A DNA stretch of 64,000 bases from Bradyrhizobium macuxiense (GCF_007993935.1 NZ_VITY01000020.1:1-64000); one strand, 5' to 3'; shown: positions 44,118-53,877, counted from the stretch's first letter. Program-made: numbers and translations. The notes: generated by a model not told the origin, from the letters alone.

Positions 44118-44755
44118 GACAGTACCTCCACAGACTCATAGATCCACGGCCGGCGCCAGCGATCACGCGCCTGGAAAGCCGCTATTTCTGCTTCTCGCTT
44201 GAGGGTGAGGCTGAGGTCGTCCGCCTCGACCCCGTCCAGCAGAGCCTGCCGCCGCAGCGGCGGCGTCTCAAAGGTATATTCCCTGCCGCCCGGAGACACG
44301 ACGAACTGACGCTCAAGATCGACCGTAACGGACGTCCCCCCACTATCCGGCCTCAGCTCGGAAATGATCTCTTCGATCGACGTGCGAGGCAGCACGATAG
44401 GGAGCAAGCCGTTTTGAAAGCAATTGTTGTAGAAGATCTGGCCAAAACTCGGCGCCAGCACGGCCTTGAGGCCCATTCCCATCATGGCCCACACCGCGCC
44501 TTCGCGCGAAGATCCACACCCGAAATTCGCGCCGGCCAGGAGAACCTCCGATTGGCGATAGGGTTCCTGGTTAAGAATGAAATCCGGGTTCTCGGAGCCG
44601 TCCGGTAAATAACGAAGGAGCTCGAAACACCAATGTCCCAAATCCGCGTGCCCCATCAAACCGACCAGTCTTTCGATCCGAATGATGATGTCGGTGTCGA
44701 TATTGTCGCGCAGAAACGGGGCCGCTGTGGCGGTCAGTACGCCAAAAGGCTTCAT
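44114..44755 (-). CDS. leuD: 3-isopropylmalate dehydratase small subunit
   Basis: 213 residues. It starts MKPFGVLTATAAPFLRDNID and contains DTDIIIRIERL, NFGCGSSREGAVWAMMGMGL and APSFGQIFYNNCFQNGLLPI, the swivel-domain signatures of LeuD. It forms a heterodimer with LeuC for stereospecific isomerisation of 2- to 3-isopropylmalate or a homologue. Both ends overlap the neighbouring genes by 4 bases, so translation is coupled. Confidence 0.93.
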   Translation of the reverse strand: MKPFGVLTATAAPFLRDNIDTDIIIRIERLVGLMGHADLGHWCFELLRYLPDGSENPDFILNQEPYRQSEVLLAGANFGCGSSREGAVWAMMGMGLKAVLAPSFGQIFYNNCFQNGLLPIVLPRTSIEEIISELRPDSGGTSVTVDLERQFVVSPGGREYTFETPPLRRQALLDGVEADDLSLTLKREAEIAAFQARDRWRRPWIYESVEVLS

Positions 44756-46161
44756 GTCAGTTCCTCAAACTTTCGGACGTCGGCGATATGCCCGGCAATA
44801 GCAGCCGCGGCAGCCATTGCCGGGCTCGCAAGATGAGTGCGCGCCCCGGGCCCCTGACGACCCACAAAGTTGCGGTTCGAGGTCGAGACCGAACGTTGAC
44901 CGGACGGAACCGTCTCGCCGTTGGCCGCGACGCACATCGAGCAGCCAGGCTCCCGCCATTCGAAGCCAGCATCTCTAAAGACGTGGTCGAGGCCTTCGGC
45001 CTCCGCTTGACGCTTGACTGATTCCGATCCTGGTACGACCCAGGCCCGCACAGTCGAGGCCACTTTGCGCCCGCGCGCCACCTTGGCCGCCGATCGGAGG
45101 TCGGAAATCCGGCTGTTCGCGCAGGAACCGATAAAGACCCAATCGACTGGCGTCCCTATGATCGGCCTGCCTGGTTGAAGGCCCATATATTTCAACGCCG
45201 CCGCGGCAGCCTCACGCTTGCCGGCATCCGCCAAGGTGGCGGTGTCGGGAATCATGCCATCGACTGGCAGAACCTGCTCCGGACTGGTGCCCCAAGTGAC
45301 ATGCGGCGCAACGTTGTCAACTTGGATCTCGACCTCGTGGTCAAACTCCGCGTCAGCATCCGAAGGCAGCGCTCGCCAATAGGCGATCGCGCGATCCCAC
45401 AATTCGCCGGCCGGCGCGAACTTGCGTCCTTTCAGATAAGCAAAGGTCTTTTCATCGGGTGCGATCATACCAATCTTGGCACCCAATTCGATCGACAGAT
45501 TGCAAATCGTCAACCGCTCTTCGATGCTCATGTTACGGATAGCGCTGCCAGCATATTCCACCGCGTAACCGGAGCCTCCGCCGACACCGATCGCACCAAT
45601 CACGTGAAGCATCAAATCCTTGGCCGTCACGCCCACTGCCATGTCACCCTCGAGGTGCACGCGCATCGTCTTCGGCTGCGGCTGCACCAACGTCTGTGTC
45701 GCAAGCACATGAGTTACCTCCGTCGTTCCGATTCCGAAGGCCATGGCTCCGATCCCGCCATGCGTGCAGGTGTGGCTATCGCCGCAAACTAGCAGCGCAC
45801 CCGGCAGGGTCAGTCCAAGCTCCGGTCCAATGACGTGCACGATTCCCTGCACCGGTTCGCCGATATCGAAGAGGCGAATGCCGGCAGAACGCGTGCCAGT
45901 GCGCAGACCCTCCAGGAGGCGCACTCCCACCCCCGAGGTGCCTGCGCGCCCCTTGGCCGTGGAAATGGCATGGTCTGCGGTCGCGAATGTGAGCTCGGGA
46001 TTGCGGATGCGTAGTCCACGTTGCTCGACACTAAGTATCCCTCCCGGTCCGCCTAGGTCGTGCATGATGTGACGGTCAATGTGCAACAGATAGAAACTGT
46101 CCCCGAGATCGGCGAGCACGTGGTCGTCCCATATCTTCTGGAACATCGTTCGGCCGGGCAT
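44752..46161 (-). CDS. leuC: 3-isopropylmalate dehydratase large subunit
   Basis: ATG 46161 after GGGAGGCGAAAG gives 469 residues; the open frame extends 6 codons more. It has the aconitase-family pattern: LHIDRHIMHDLGGPGGI, VCGDSHTCTHGGIGAMAFGI, and the Fe-S ligands as one Cys in IGSCANSRISDL and a pair in PGCSMCVAANGE, and SNRNFVGRQGPGARTHLASP. First gene of leuC-leuD-leuB. It lies 127 bases behind the SDR at 46289 on the same strand. Confidence 0.94.
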   Translation of the reverse strand: MPGRTMFQKIWDDHVLADLGDSFYLLHIDRHIMHDLGGPGGILSVEQRGLRIRNPELTFATADHAISTAKGRAGTSGVGVRLLEGLRTGTRSAGIRLFDIGEPVQGIVHVIGPELGLTLPGALLVCGDSHTCTHGGIGAMAFGIGTTEVTHVLATQTLVQPQPKTMRVHLEGDMAVGVTAKDLMLHVIGAIGVGGGSGYAVEYAGSAIRNMSIEERLTICNLSIELGAKIGMIAPDEKTFAYLKGRKFAPAGELWDRAIAYWRALPSDADAEFDHEVEIQVDNVAPHVTWGTSPEQVLPVDGMIPDTATLADAGKREAAAAALKYMGLQPGRPIIGTPVDWVFIGSCANSRISDLRSAAKVARGRKVASTVRAWVVPGSESVKRQAEAEGLDHVFRDAGFEWREPGCSMCVAANGETVPSGQRSVSTSNRNFVGRQGPGARTHLASPAMAAAAAIAGHIADVRKFEELT

Positions 46162-46288
46162 CTTTCGCCTCCCATGCACATCTGACTCACGAGGTCATCA
46201 CGCGATTGGCATCGGTGGACGCCATTCTTGTCGCCCGCGACTCTACATACCGCGTCTCCATGCTTCGCTCGGGCGACGATCGGCTCCT

Positions 46289-47128
46289 TTAGGCTACGGC
46301 CGACCGATTCACCATAGGGCCGCTCTTGCAGGTTTTTCCCCCATCGACCGGTAAGTTAACTCCGGTGATATACAACGCTTCGTCCGACGCAAGAAACAGT
46401 CCCGCGTAGGCGACGTCGATCGGACATCCGGTCCGCGCCAAGGCCGGAGTGTCATCGAACTGCGCTCGCAGGCGCATGTCGGCTTCATAGCGCGGGCGTA
46501 TGTTCTCCGTCAGGATGGGACCGGGTGCGATGGAATTTACACGGATCCAATGCGGCGCACCTTCCGTTGCAAGCTGCCGCGTCAGAGCTATCACACCGCC
46601 CTTGCCGGCTGCATGCGCGCTGGCACCCGTTCCTTCGCCGCCGAGCATGCCGGCAACTGACGCAATATTGATGATCGAGCCACCCTGTTGGGCGACCATG
46701 TGCGGCCAGACCGCCTTGGTAGGGAAGAATACGACGTCCAGCTCGCAGCGTAGAGTCTCCTGCCATTGCTGTGCTGTCATTTCGGAGAACGGCGCCATCC
46801 GCACGCTGGCGGCATTGTTGTAGAGCACGTCGACACGTCCGTGCTTGCGTACCGCCTCCGCGATCCAACTTATCGCCTGTTGCTCGGACGAGGCGTCGAC
46901 CGTCGCGATCTCAATCGACAGGCCGCGTTGCGAGGCCAGACGCGCGGTCTCATCCAGCCCAACCGCATTCACATCGCTGCCAAGCACCTTGGCTCCGGCC
47001 TCGGCGAACAGGAGCGATACCGTTCGACCCATGCCGGCGCCTGCACCGGTAATCAAAGCCACCTTATCTTTCAGCCGACCGGCGCAAGGGCCGCGGCTTC
47101 CGATCTCCTCGACGGTAGCAACGCTCAC
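46289..47128 (-). CDS. SDR with His in place of catalytic Tyr
   Basis: GTG 47128 with GGGAGAG upstream gives 279 residues. Cofactor motif GAGAGMGR, and LYNNAA in place of NNAG. The catalytic region reads NIASVAGMLGGEGTGASAHAAGK, where the Ser and Lys are in register but the Tyr position is His. I recall related SDRs with HAA(S/G)K here, so it may be a real subfamily and not an inactive gene. It follows the binding protein at 47142 by 13 bases. Confidence 0.85.
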   Translation of the reverse strand: MSVATVEEIGSRGPCAGRLKDKVALITGAGAGMGRTVSLLFAEAGAKVLGSDVNAVGLDETARLASQRGLSIEIATVDASSEQQAISWIAEAVRKHGRVDVLYNNAASVRMAPFSEMTAQQWQETLRCELDVVFFPTKAVWPHMVAQQGGSIINIASVAGMLGGEGTGASAHAAGKGGVIALTRQLATEGAPHWIRVNSIAPGPILTENIRPRYEADMRLRAQFDDTPALARTGCPIDVAYAGLFLASDEALYITGVNLPVDGGKTCKSGPMVNRSAVA

Positions 47129-47141
47129 AGAACTCTCCCGA

Positions 47142-48371
47142 CTATTGATCTATGTCACCGGAGATGACGTCGCCGACTGGCTCCCATTCCTCTCCATTGA
47201 GGCGTATCATTTGCATTTGGCTCACGGGTGTGTAGTTGGTGGACGAGGTGTTGATCTTAATGCCAGGCAAGAGCACTTCGCTGCGAAAGTCCTTCAGGTT
47301 CGTCGCTTGCTTCATGACATTCTCGCGCGTCAGGACGTCACCACACTGCTTGAGCACCTGGACGAGCATTTGTGCCAAGCCGTAGCCAATCAGGGAATTG
47401 GAGTCACGCCTGTCGCCCTCTGGGAACGCTTTCGTCAGGAATTCATTGTAGGCCTTCATCCCAGGGTCGTTCTCCCAATGCCTGTCTTCGGGATCCTTCG
47501 AAATAGTGGCCGAGATGATGCCCTGAGCGTTCTCGAGCCCGGCTGGCTTGATAACGCCGCCCAACGACTTGGAGAAGCTGGCAAGAATATGCAGTGGCCG
47601 CCACTCGAAGGCCGCAACCCTCTTGATTGCCTGCGCGGCAAACTTCGGCGGCGCCAGGTCGATCAGTGTGTCTGCACCGGACGCCTTGAGCTTGGCGATA
47701 TGGGTGTCGATCGTTGGCTCGGCGACATCGAAGCTTTCTTCCGCCACGATCATCGAGCCGGCCTTCTCGCCAAGAGCCTCCTTCAGGCCTTTGAGATAGT
47801 CCTTACCGCCGTCGTCGTTCTGGTAGAGCACGCCGATCCGGGCCAGCGGCTTCTCTTTCAATAGGTATTTGGCATGGATGCTCGCCTCGAGTCGATATGT
47901 GGGCAACCAACCCATCATAGTCCATGGAAAGTTGCGTGGATCCGCGAATCTTGAAGCGCCCGAGAACACGAATAGCTGCGGCACTCTCCTTGCGTTGAGG
48001 TATTTCTGGATCGCCGCATTTGAAGGCGTTCCAAATGGCGAGAACACAAACAGTACCTCGTCCCCCTCAACAAGCTTTCGCGCCTGTTCTACGGCCTTCG
48101 GAGGACTATAGGCGTCGTCATAGGTAATGAAGTTGATCTTGCGGCCGTCGATCCCACCAGCGCCATTGATCATCGCGAAATATGCCGCCTCGGCCCGACC
48201 GATGGCCCCTCCAGCGGACGCCGCTCCGGAATAGGGCATGATGTTGCCGATCTTGATCTCCGCATCCGTTGCGCCGGTCTCGTATCTTGTTTGCGCGCTG
48301 CCAGATGTCACAGCGCTCATCAAGGGCACCGACACGAACGTGATGCATGCCATTCGTGAGATCAGCTTCAT
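47142..48371 (-). CDS. Periplasmic binding protein, LivK-type (orphan)
   Basis: 409 residues; GGGAGCAAAG precedes the ATG. Signal peptide MKLISRMACITFVSVPLMSA followed by QTRYETGATDAEIKIGNIMP. The internal motifs match the proteins at 22936 and 54079 (YDDAYSPPKAVEQARKLVEG, VPQLFVFSGA, YQNDDGGKDYLKGL). No permease or ATPase is near, so it probably shares a transporter encoded elsewhere. Operon with the SDR and probably leuCDB. Confidence 0.9.
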   Translation of the reverse strand: MKLISRMACITFVSVPLMSAVTSGSAQTRYETGATDAEIKIGNIMPYSGAASAGGAIGRAEAAYFAMINGAGGIDGRKINFITYDDAYSPPKAVEQARKLVEGDEVLFVFSPFGTPSNAAIQKYLNARRVPQLFVFSGASRFADPRNFPWTMMGWLPTYRLEASIHAKYLLKEKPLARIGVLYQNDDGGKDYLKGLKEALGEKAGSMIVAEESFDVAEPTIDTHIAKLKASGADTLIDLAPPKFAAQAIKRVAAFEWRPLHILASFSKSLGGVIKPAGLENAQGIISATISKDPEDRHWENDPGMKAYNEFLTKAFPEGDRRDSNSLIGYGLAQMLVQVLKQCGDVLTRENVMKQATNLKDFRSEVLLPGIKINTSSTNYTPVSQMQMIRLNGEEWEPVGDVISGDIDQ

Positions 48372-48734
48372 TTGTCTTTGCTCCCGCGTATTCCTGAGGA
48401 AGGGCAGTCAAGACTAAAGATGGCCAGAGCTTATTGCATACCCGCAGTTTCGTGCCGCTTTCGCCTTGCAAGCCAGAACATCACGTATCTGATTGATTCA
48501 GAGGTGCTCTGCGCCGTCCAATCATCTTTTTGACCGATCGACGGAGCTACCGATCTCGTCCGAATGCGGGGTTTCGGAGCATCCTCCTCGTCGCTCACGA
48601 TCAGATCGCCCCAATCAACTAGACGCAGCCGTCGCCGCGGTTCTCGCCGTATGGCTGGGCGACGGCGAGCGCTCCGAGAAATATCTTCGCGTGACGCTGC
48701 CGATCGGCGGGCAGTTCGGTGCGGCGGCGGCTCG
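48372..48734. other. Intergenic, nothing recognised
   Basis: 363 bases between the dioxygenase-type gene and the binding-protein gene. Frames here are shadows without family features. It probably holds the promoter of the binding-protein gene. Confidence 0.4.
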
Positions 48735-49622
48735 TTAGTCCAGAAAATCTGCAGGCGGGAGTGCGCCCCACACCGCCAACCGATCTTTACCAAACTTCCA
48801 ATCTCTCGGTCGTTGCGGGTCGTCCCTATGCCAAGGGCGAGGGTCGAAATAGCCGTTCGCTTCGTCAGACATCTGGTCCAGCTCAGTGAAGATTTCGACC
48901 ATGTAGCCATCCGGCGCACGATGATAGACATGGAGATTGTGACCGGGACCGGCGCGCCCGGGCCCATAAACTATGTCGATATCATGGGCGCCAAGAACTT
49001 CGCAGGCGTCCATCAGGCTTGCTCGATCCTGCACTTCAAACGCTATGTGGTGAAGGCCGGTTCGTGGACGACCAAGGAAGTTCAACGAATGATGATCTGC
49101 TCCGCATCTGAGGAATACAAAGGACCCCTCAACGGAATCAGAATACCGAAATCCCAAAACGTCTTTGTAGAATTCAATCAGCGGATCGAGGCCCTGCGTA
49201 CAGGACGCAACATGGCCGAGCTTTACGGGATTCACGCCGCCTCGCCCGGGCTGCTGAGCCTGGTTTGTCACCGAGCTGAAAATGTCAATGGTCACGTCAT
49301 CGGGCCCAGTGAAACTCCGCGTCGCCGGAATTCCGGGATAGAACCCCGTCTGCGTCGCCGGTGATATTCCATCGTCACGAAGAATGCGGTCGACATCCGA
49401 CAATTCCATATTGGAATCCACCTGCAAACAGATGCGGCGCAGTCGTGCAGCAGGCCCTTTCTGGAGCGTGACGGCTAAAGTGCCCGCTTGTGTCCCGAGG
49501 TTAACGGCGGAGCCGTCTCTACCGAGTTCAACCAGTCCAATGACACGTTCGTAGTACGCAACCTCCCGCAGAACATCGGGAGATTCCATGACGATATGGC
49601 TGAGACGTTTGACAGGTAGCAA
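48735..49622 (-). CDS. Type I extradiol-dioxygenase-like VOC protein
   Basis: TTG start after AGAGGAGTC; 295 residues. Two vicinal-oxygen-chelate modules. The second carries a complete 2-His-1-Glu metal set: His in KLGHVASC, His in LHHIAFEV and Glu in YMVEIFTE, as in catechol 2,3-dioxygenases and BphC. It probably cleaves a catechol-type ring meta to the hydroxyls, with iron. Downstream end of the run P450 - hydrolase - SDR, so the catechol could come from that pathway. Confidence 0.85.
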   Translation of the reverse strand: MLPVKRLSHIVMESPDVLREVAYYERVIGLVELGRDGSAVNLGTQAGTLAVTLQKGPAARLRRICLQVDSNMELSDVDRILRDDGISPATQTGFYPGIPATRSFTGPDDVTIDIFSSVTNQAQQPGRGGVNPVKLGHVASCTQGLDPLIEFYKDVLGFRYSDSVEGSFVFLRCGADHHSLNFLGRPRTGLHHIAFEVQDRASLMDACEVLGAHDIDIVYGPGRAGPGHNLHVYHRAPDGYMVEIFTELDQMSDEANGYFDPRPWHRDDPQRPRDWKFGKDRLAVWGALPPADFLD

Positions 49623-49714
49623 TTTAGACTCCTCTTGCGTTAGTGAAACGATCCCGCCCCGCGCTTGGCTGCGTTAAGTGTCTCTAAAAGGCAAATGGCG
49701 CGCTAGCCTGCCCG

Positions 49715-50497
49715 TCAGATCAATCCCGAGTACGAGCCGCCGTCCAGTTGCAGGTTCTGTCCGGTGATGAAACCAGCGTGAACGCCGCACAGGAACGCGC
49801 ACGCCGTAGCGAATTCTTCTGGCCGGCCGAACCGTCGCGCAGCAATCGTGTCTGCCATCCGACGGCGGGCTTCATCGTAGGTGATGCCTTTCTCGTCCAT
49901 CAACCGCCGTGCCATGAATTCTTGGCGAGGCGTATCGATGCGTTCGGGTAACAGGTTGTTTATGGTGACGTTGTCTTCAATGACGTCCCGAGAGATGGCC
50001 TTGCATGCGGCCGTCAGAGCGGTCCTTGCGGCGGTTGAGAGAGCCATCATGTAGAGGGGCGATTTCACCATTGCGGATGTGATGTTCACAATGCGTCCGA
50101 ATTTTCTGGCCCGCATGCCCGGGATTACCGACCGCATCAACAACAAGGCCGGAATCATATTGGCATCGAACGCCCCGATCCAAGCCTCGCGATCCCAGTT
50201 CTCCAGTCTTCCCGGCGGCGGTCCCGCATTATTGTTGACCAAAATATCGGGATCCGGACAAGCTTCGATGAGCGCGGCGCGCCCGGGGTCTGTCGTTATG
50301 TCGGCGACCACGGTTAGGCACGCTCGGTCGGACGATGCCGCCGCTACCGTCTCGCGCGCCGCCTCGAGTTTTTCCGCGTTGCGACCATTGATCACGACCT
50401 GGACTCCCTCCTGAGCCAGTGCCACGGCGCAAGCGAGCCCCAACCCTTGGGAAGAAGCACACACGATGGCCTTTCGACCTGAAATTCGTAGATCCAT
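49715..50497 (-). CDS. SDR lacking the Tyr-Lys pair
   Basis: ATG 50497 gives 260 residues (MDLRISGRKAIVCASSQGLG). The cofactor motif is CASSQGLGLACA and NNNAGPPPG replaces NNAG. The catalytic region reads NITSAMVKSPLYMMALSTAAR: Ser is present, but the Tyr position is Ser and the Lys position is Arg. This matches a known FabG-like branch with LSxxAR at this place, whose chemistry is unclear. It ends with GQNLQLDGGSYSGLI. Same strand and close spacing to the hydrolase upstream. Confidence 0.83.
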   Translation of the reverse strand: MDLRISGRKAIVCASSQGLGLACAVALAQEGVQVVINGRNAEKLEAARETVAAASSDRACLTVVADITTDPGRAALIEACPDPDILVNNNAGPPPGRLENWDREAWIGAFDANMIPALLLMRSVIPGMRARKFGRIVNITSAMVKSPLYMMALSTAARTALTAACKAISRDVIEDNVTINNLLPERIDTPRQEFMARRLMDEKGITYDEARRRMADTIAARRFGRPEEFATACAFLCGVHAGFITGQNLQLDGGSYSGLI

Positions 50498-50536
50498 GGT
50501 CACTTTTCCGTTGAGCTTTCGCAGCAATCCGGCTTG

Positions 50537-51304
50537 CTATTCAGCCGCGTCTGAACTCGCCGGCCGCGCGATAGCGCCCTCCCGCAGCAACAGTTCGGCC
50601 ATTTCCTTCGCGTGTGTAACGATTGCGTTGTGACCGCCATTGAATTCGAGCACGCGCCAGTCCGGCTGCTTCCTTGCATATCCGACGCTGCTGGCGGCGA
50701 ATGGCAAGCGAGGCGATACACATTCGACGTAGGTCACGGGCAAGCCGTTGGCGAGGGGGTTGACGAGCGGCAACGTCGAACGATTCACGCTCAACGGCTG
50801 CGGCGTCAGAAAGCGATTGAGCCAAGCTACCTGCTCCGGGTCCTGCACTCCAAAAACGGTCGCGCAGGGAGGGGGGAGACTGATCCCGCCGTCGAAATCG
50901 AATGAGGTTTTTGTAAACGTCTTCTGCATTTCCTCGGGGAGAGCATCGAAAAAACTGCGGCCATCCGGCGCTAACCCGCCATCGATGTAGATCAACCGGC
51001 GCAACCGCTCGGGGATGCGGTCCGCCACTCCACTATTCGATCGGCCACCATAGCTGTGACCGACGAGCACGACATCGTTCAGATCTTCGCTGAGGATCAA
51101 ATTCACGATGTCGAGCACGAAGGTTTCCATTGTAATCTTGTCCGACATCAAATGCCGGCGCTCGCCGAGGCCGGTCTGGGTCGGCGTATATACCTCGTGA
51201 CCGGCTGCGCGCAGCAGTCGCGCAAGTGGTTTCCAGCACCAACCTCCGTGATATGCGCCATGTACCAGCACGAAGGTTGGAGGGAGCGCGGCAGATAGAG
51301 CCAT
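50537..51304 (-). CDS. Alpha/beta-hydrolase, esterase type
   Basis: 255 residues. Oxyanion strand FVLVHGAYHGGWCW (residues 11-24), nucleophile elbow GHSYGG with Ser84, then GVADRIPERLRRLIYIDGG, and the catalytic His in GGHNAIVTHAKEM. The pattern matches the MES/RsbQ-like plant and bacterial esterases that split methyl or aryl esters and lactones. Between P450 and SDR genes it could hydrolyse an ester or lactone intermediate. Confidence 0.85.
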   Translation of the reverse strand: MALSAALPPTFVLVHGAYHGGWCWKPLARLLRAAGHEVYTPTQTGLGERRHLMSDKITMETFVLDIVNLILSEDLNDVVLVGHSYGGRSNSGVADRIPERLRRLIYIDGGLAPDGRSFFDALPEEMQKTFTKTSFDFDGGISLPPPCATVFGVQDPEQVAWLNRFLTPQPLSVNRSTLPLVNPLANGLPVTYVECVSPRLPFAASSVGYARKQPDWRVLEFNGGHNAIVTHAKEMAELLLREGAIARPASSDAAE

Positions 51305-51509
51305 CTTGGTCTCCGGTTAGGATTAGAATTCGATAAACTTTCCACAGACTTTCAACGAGCAACTGCGGATCGAGGCACCACGCTTGCCGCCGGATGACAC
51401 CGGACAAGGACTCATCTTTGATCGAACAAATTCGAGGCGACTTACTGGGTTCACCATTCGACCCGCGCCGGCAATCGAATTCGCAGGCGCGATCGGCTAG
51501 AGGTGACAT

Positions 51510-52733
51510 TTAGGCGGGAATGAGCCGCACAGGCAGCGTCTTCCACCCCCTCAACGTGTTGTTCAAATGCGGCTTTGGCTCACCCGAGGGTTCGATCCGT
51601 GCAACCCGTCGCGCAAGCTCGTGCAACACGACTTCCGCTTCCAGCCGTGCAACATGCTGCCCGACGCAACGATGAATTCCCATTCCGAAGCCCACGTGAC
51701 CCGACGGGTCCCTATTGAGGTCGAATTGGTCGGGATTGTCCCATCGTCGCGGATCACGGTTCGCCGCACCAAGGAACATGAGTATTTTCTCCCCCTCGGG
51801 TATCTTCGTCCCGGCGACACCAATGTCCCGTGTGGCTGTGCGGAAGAATGTCTGGACCGGCGATGCCCAGCGAACAGCTTCATCGAACGCGACCCGCGCG
51901 CGCGTCGGCTCTGCGCGCAGAAGCTCCCATTGTCGGGGCGCAGACAAAAATGCGTCGATGATTGCGCCCAGCGCATGCACCGTCGTGTCAAGTCCTGCGA
52001 TGAGCAGAGATCTTATGACTCCCGCCGCTTGCGCGGCGGTGAGATCCCCCTCATCGGTCTTCGCCCAGATGCGGGCTCCCAGACCGTCGGGACGAAGCGA
52101 CTCTCGGCTGCCTTGCTGACCCATCCATCCGACCAGCTTGGTGAAAGCCGCTCTCCCGTTTTCAACGAGCGCGTTGTTGGGTCCGAAGGAATTGAAGTTG
52201 TGGTCCGAATAGAGCAGCAGGTTCTCACGCCCCTCTTCCGGTATGCCCATCGCCTCGGGAAATACCTTCAAGGGAAATGCCTCCGCGAGGTCGGCTACCG
52301 CGTCTATCACCTCGCGATTCAAGAGTTCCTCGACCATGATTTCCGCGGTGCGCGCCCAACCATCCCTGAAACCTGTCAGCATACGAGGACCGAGCGCCTG
52401 TTCGAGCGCATGCCGGGGGGCATCGTGGATCGGGGGGTCGAGCTCCAGGATCGCGCTGGGCGGACGCCGGTAGGGTGTCTCGTGGCGGGGGTTAAACAGC
52501 CCAACACCGTTGCCGGATTCGAAACCTTGCCAGTTGACTAACGCCGCGCGCACTTCCTCAAAGCGGCCCATAGCATAGACGTTGTGGCTGGACAGATAGA
52601 CGACGGGTCCCGCCTCTCGGAGCGCGTGTTGAAATTCGAACGGGCTGCTCAACACCGCTTCGCTGAACGGGTCGTCAACAAGGATGGGCGGCTCATGCCC
52701 AGAGCTCGGAACGAGTTGACTCAGTCGCGCCAT
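51510..52733 (-). CDS. Cytochrome P450
   Basis: ATG 52733 after AAGGAGC gives 407 residues, a normal soluble bacterial P450. I-helix AGLDTT (246-251), K-helix Glu285-xx-Arg288 (EAVR), and heme loop FGMGIHRCVG with Cys356 as iron ligand. It hydroxylates or demethylates an organic substrate. The next gene upstream, 19 bases away, encodes a phthalate-type reductase that can supply electrons without a separate ferredoxin. The family name cannot be given without a comparison; CYP116A-like proteins pair with the same kind of reductase. Confidence 0.93.
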   Translation of the reverse strand: MARLSQLVPSSGHEPPILVDDPFSEAVLSSPFEFQHALREAGPVVYLSSHNVYAMGRFEEVRAALVNWQGFESGNGVGLFNPRHETPYRRPPSAILELDPPIHDAPRHALEQALGPRMLTGFRDGWARTAEIMVEELLNREVIDAVADLAEAFPLKVFPEAMGIPEEGRENLLLYSDHNFNSFGPNNALVENGRAAFTKLVGWMGQQGSRESLRPDGLGARIWAKTDEGDLTAAQAAGVIRSLLIAGLDTTVHALGAIIDAFLSAPRQWELLRAEPTRARVAFDEAVRWASPVQTFFRTATRDIGVAGTKIPEGEKILMFLGAANRDPRRWDNPDQFDLNRDPSGHVGFGMGIHRCVGQHVARLEAEVVLHELARRVARIEPSGEPKPHLNNTLRGWKTLPVRLIPA

Positions 52734-52752
52734 TGCGGTGCTCCTTGGAATC

Positions 52753-53700
52753 TCAGAGATCGATGACCAGCCTGTCCGAGGCCGCCCTCGAGACACAGGG
52801 ATAGAACGACAGGTTGCGCTCCCGCTCAGTATCGCTCAAGATCGAGTCCCGGTGGTCGGGAACTCCGCTGAGGACCGTAGTTTCGCAGGTCCCGCACAGC
52901 CCCTCGCGGCACGAAGCAAGCAATGGTGCGCCAGCTTTGAGGATGGCATTGAGCACGCTTTCACCGGGCTCGACGGTCAGCACCTTTCCGCTGCGCGCGA
53001 GTTCGACCTCGTAAGCGGTAGAGCGCGCCGGGCTAGTCTGCACCTTCGCGGTGAAACGCTCTCTTCGGAGCGCACCGGTCGGAAGAGAACGACAGAACTG
53101 TTCTAGTGCATCGATCATCGATGTCGGCCCACAGCAATAGACCTTGGCTCCTTGCCGCAGGTTTGAGACCGCGGCACCAAGGTCAAAGCGTCCCTGCGTG
53201 TCTCGAGACCTGATCACGACTCGGTCACCGTATGACTGCAGCCGATCGATGAATGCCATCGAAGACAGTTGCCGGCCGCTGTAGAGTAAGGTCCATGGCG
53301 CTTCCATCTTCGCTGCATGCTCGATCATCGGGAGCAGCGGCGTAATGCCAATTCCTCCGGCGACGAAGAGATAGCTATCCGCAGGCACGAGCCTGAAATT
53401 GTTGCGCGGCCCCCCCATTTGCACGAGGTCGCCGACTTGTAGCTGCCGGTGGATGAATTCAGACCCGCCGCGGCTGTTTGGCTCCAACAGCACGGCAATC
53501 TCGTACGACATCGCGTCCCAGCGATTTCCACAGAGCGAGTATTGACGAGTGAGGCCGTTTGAAAGATTCAGGTCGATATGTGCTCCGGGTGCCCAGTCCG
53601 GGAGGCGTACGCCACGCGGATCAACCAGACGGAGTCTGACGACGCCCTCCGCGACGAGCTCTTTCTGTTCCACGCATAACGCAGCGCGACCGCCATTCAT
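52753..53700 (-). CDS. Phthalate-dioxygenase-type reductase (FMN, 2Fe-2S)
   Basis: ATG 53700 gives 315 residues. FMN/FAD region RQYSLCG (52-58), NADH region FVAGGIGITPLLPM (112-125), GPTSM near residue 192, and a C-terminal plant-type ferredoxin domain with Cys264, Cys269, Cys272 and Cys302. It takes electrons from NADH and hands them to an oxygenase. Its partner here is probably the P450 at 51510. Rieske oxygenases are the usual partners, but none is in the window. Confidence 0.92.
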   Translation of the reverse strand: MNGGRAALCVEQKELVAEGVVRLRLVDPRGVRLPDWAPGAHIDLNLSNGLTRQYSLCGNRWDAMSYEIAVLLEPNSRGGSEFIHRQLQVGDLVQMGGPRNNFRLVPADSYLFVAGGIGITPLLPMIEHAAKMEAPWTLLYSGRQLSSMAFIDRLQSYGDRVVIRSRDTQGRFDLGAAVSNLRQGAKVYCCGPTSMIDALEQFCRSLPTGALRRERFTAKVQTSPARSTAYEVELARSGKVLTVEPGESVLNAILKAGAPLLASCREGLCGTCETTVLSGVPDHRDSILSDTERERNLSFYPCVSRAASDRLVIDL

Positions 53701-53877
53701 AGCGAGGCTCCGACGGCACGGAATTGGTGAGATCCATCGCACGCACTCGAACTTTGGGTTTGGCTGGATCGCGCGATGGCAGCAGTCCACCGGCGATGAG
53801 AAAATGCGCGCATATCGGCGCCGTCGCCTAGAAACACTATATCCTCCCACCGATTCCGCTCTTGTCGTGAACAGAGC

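Noticed and set aside
48431..48967. 178-codon minus-strand frame between binding protein and dioxygenase
   Set aside because: Overlaps the dioxygenase gene in another frame and is Arg/Ser-rich without motifs.
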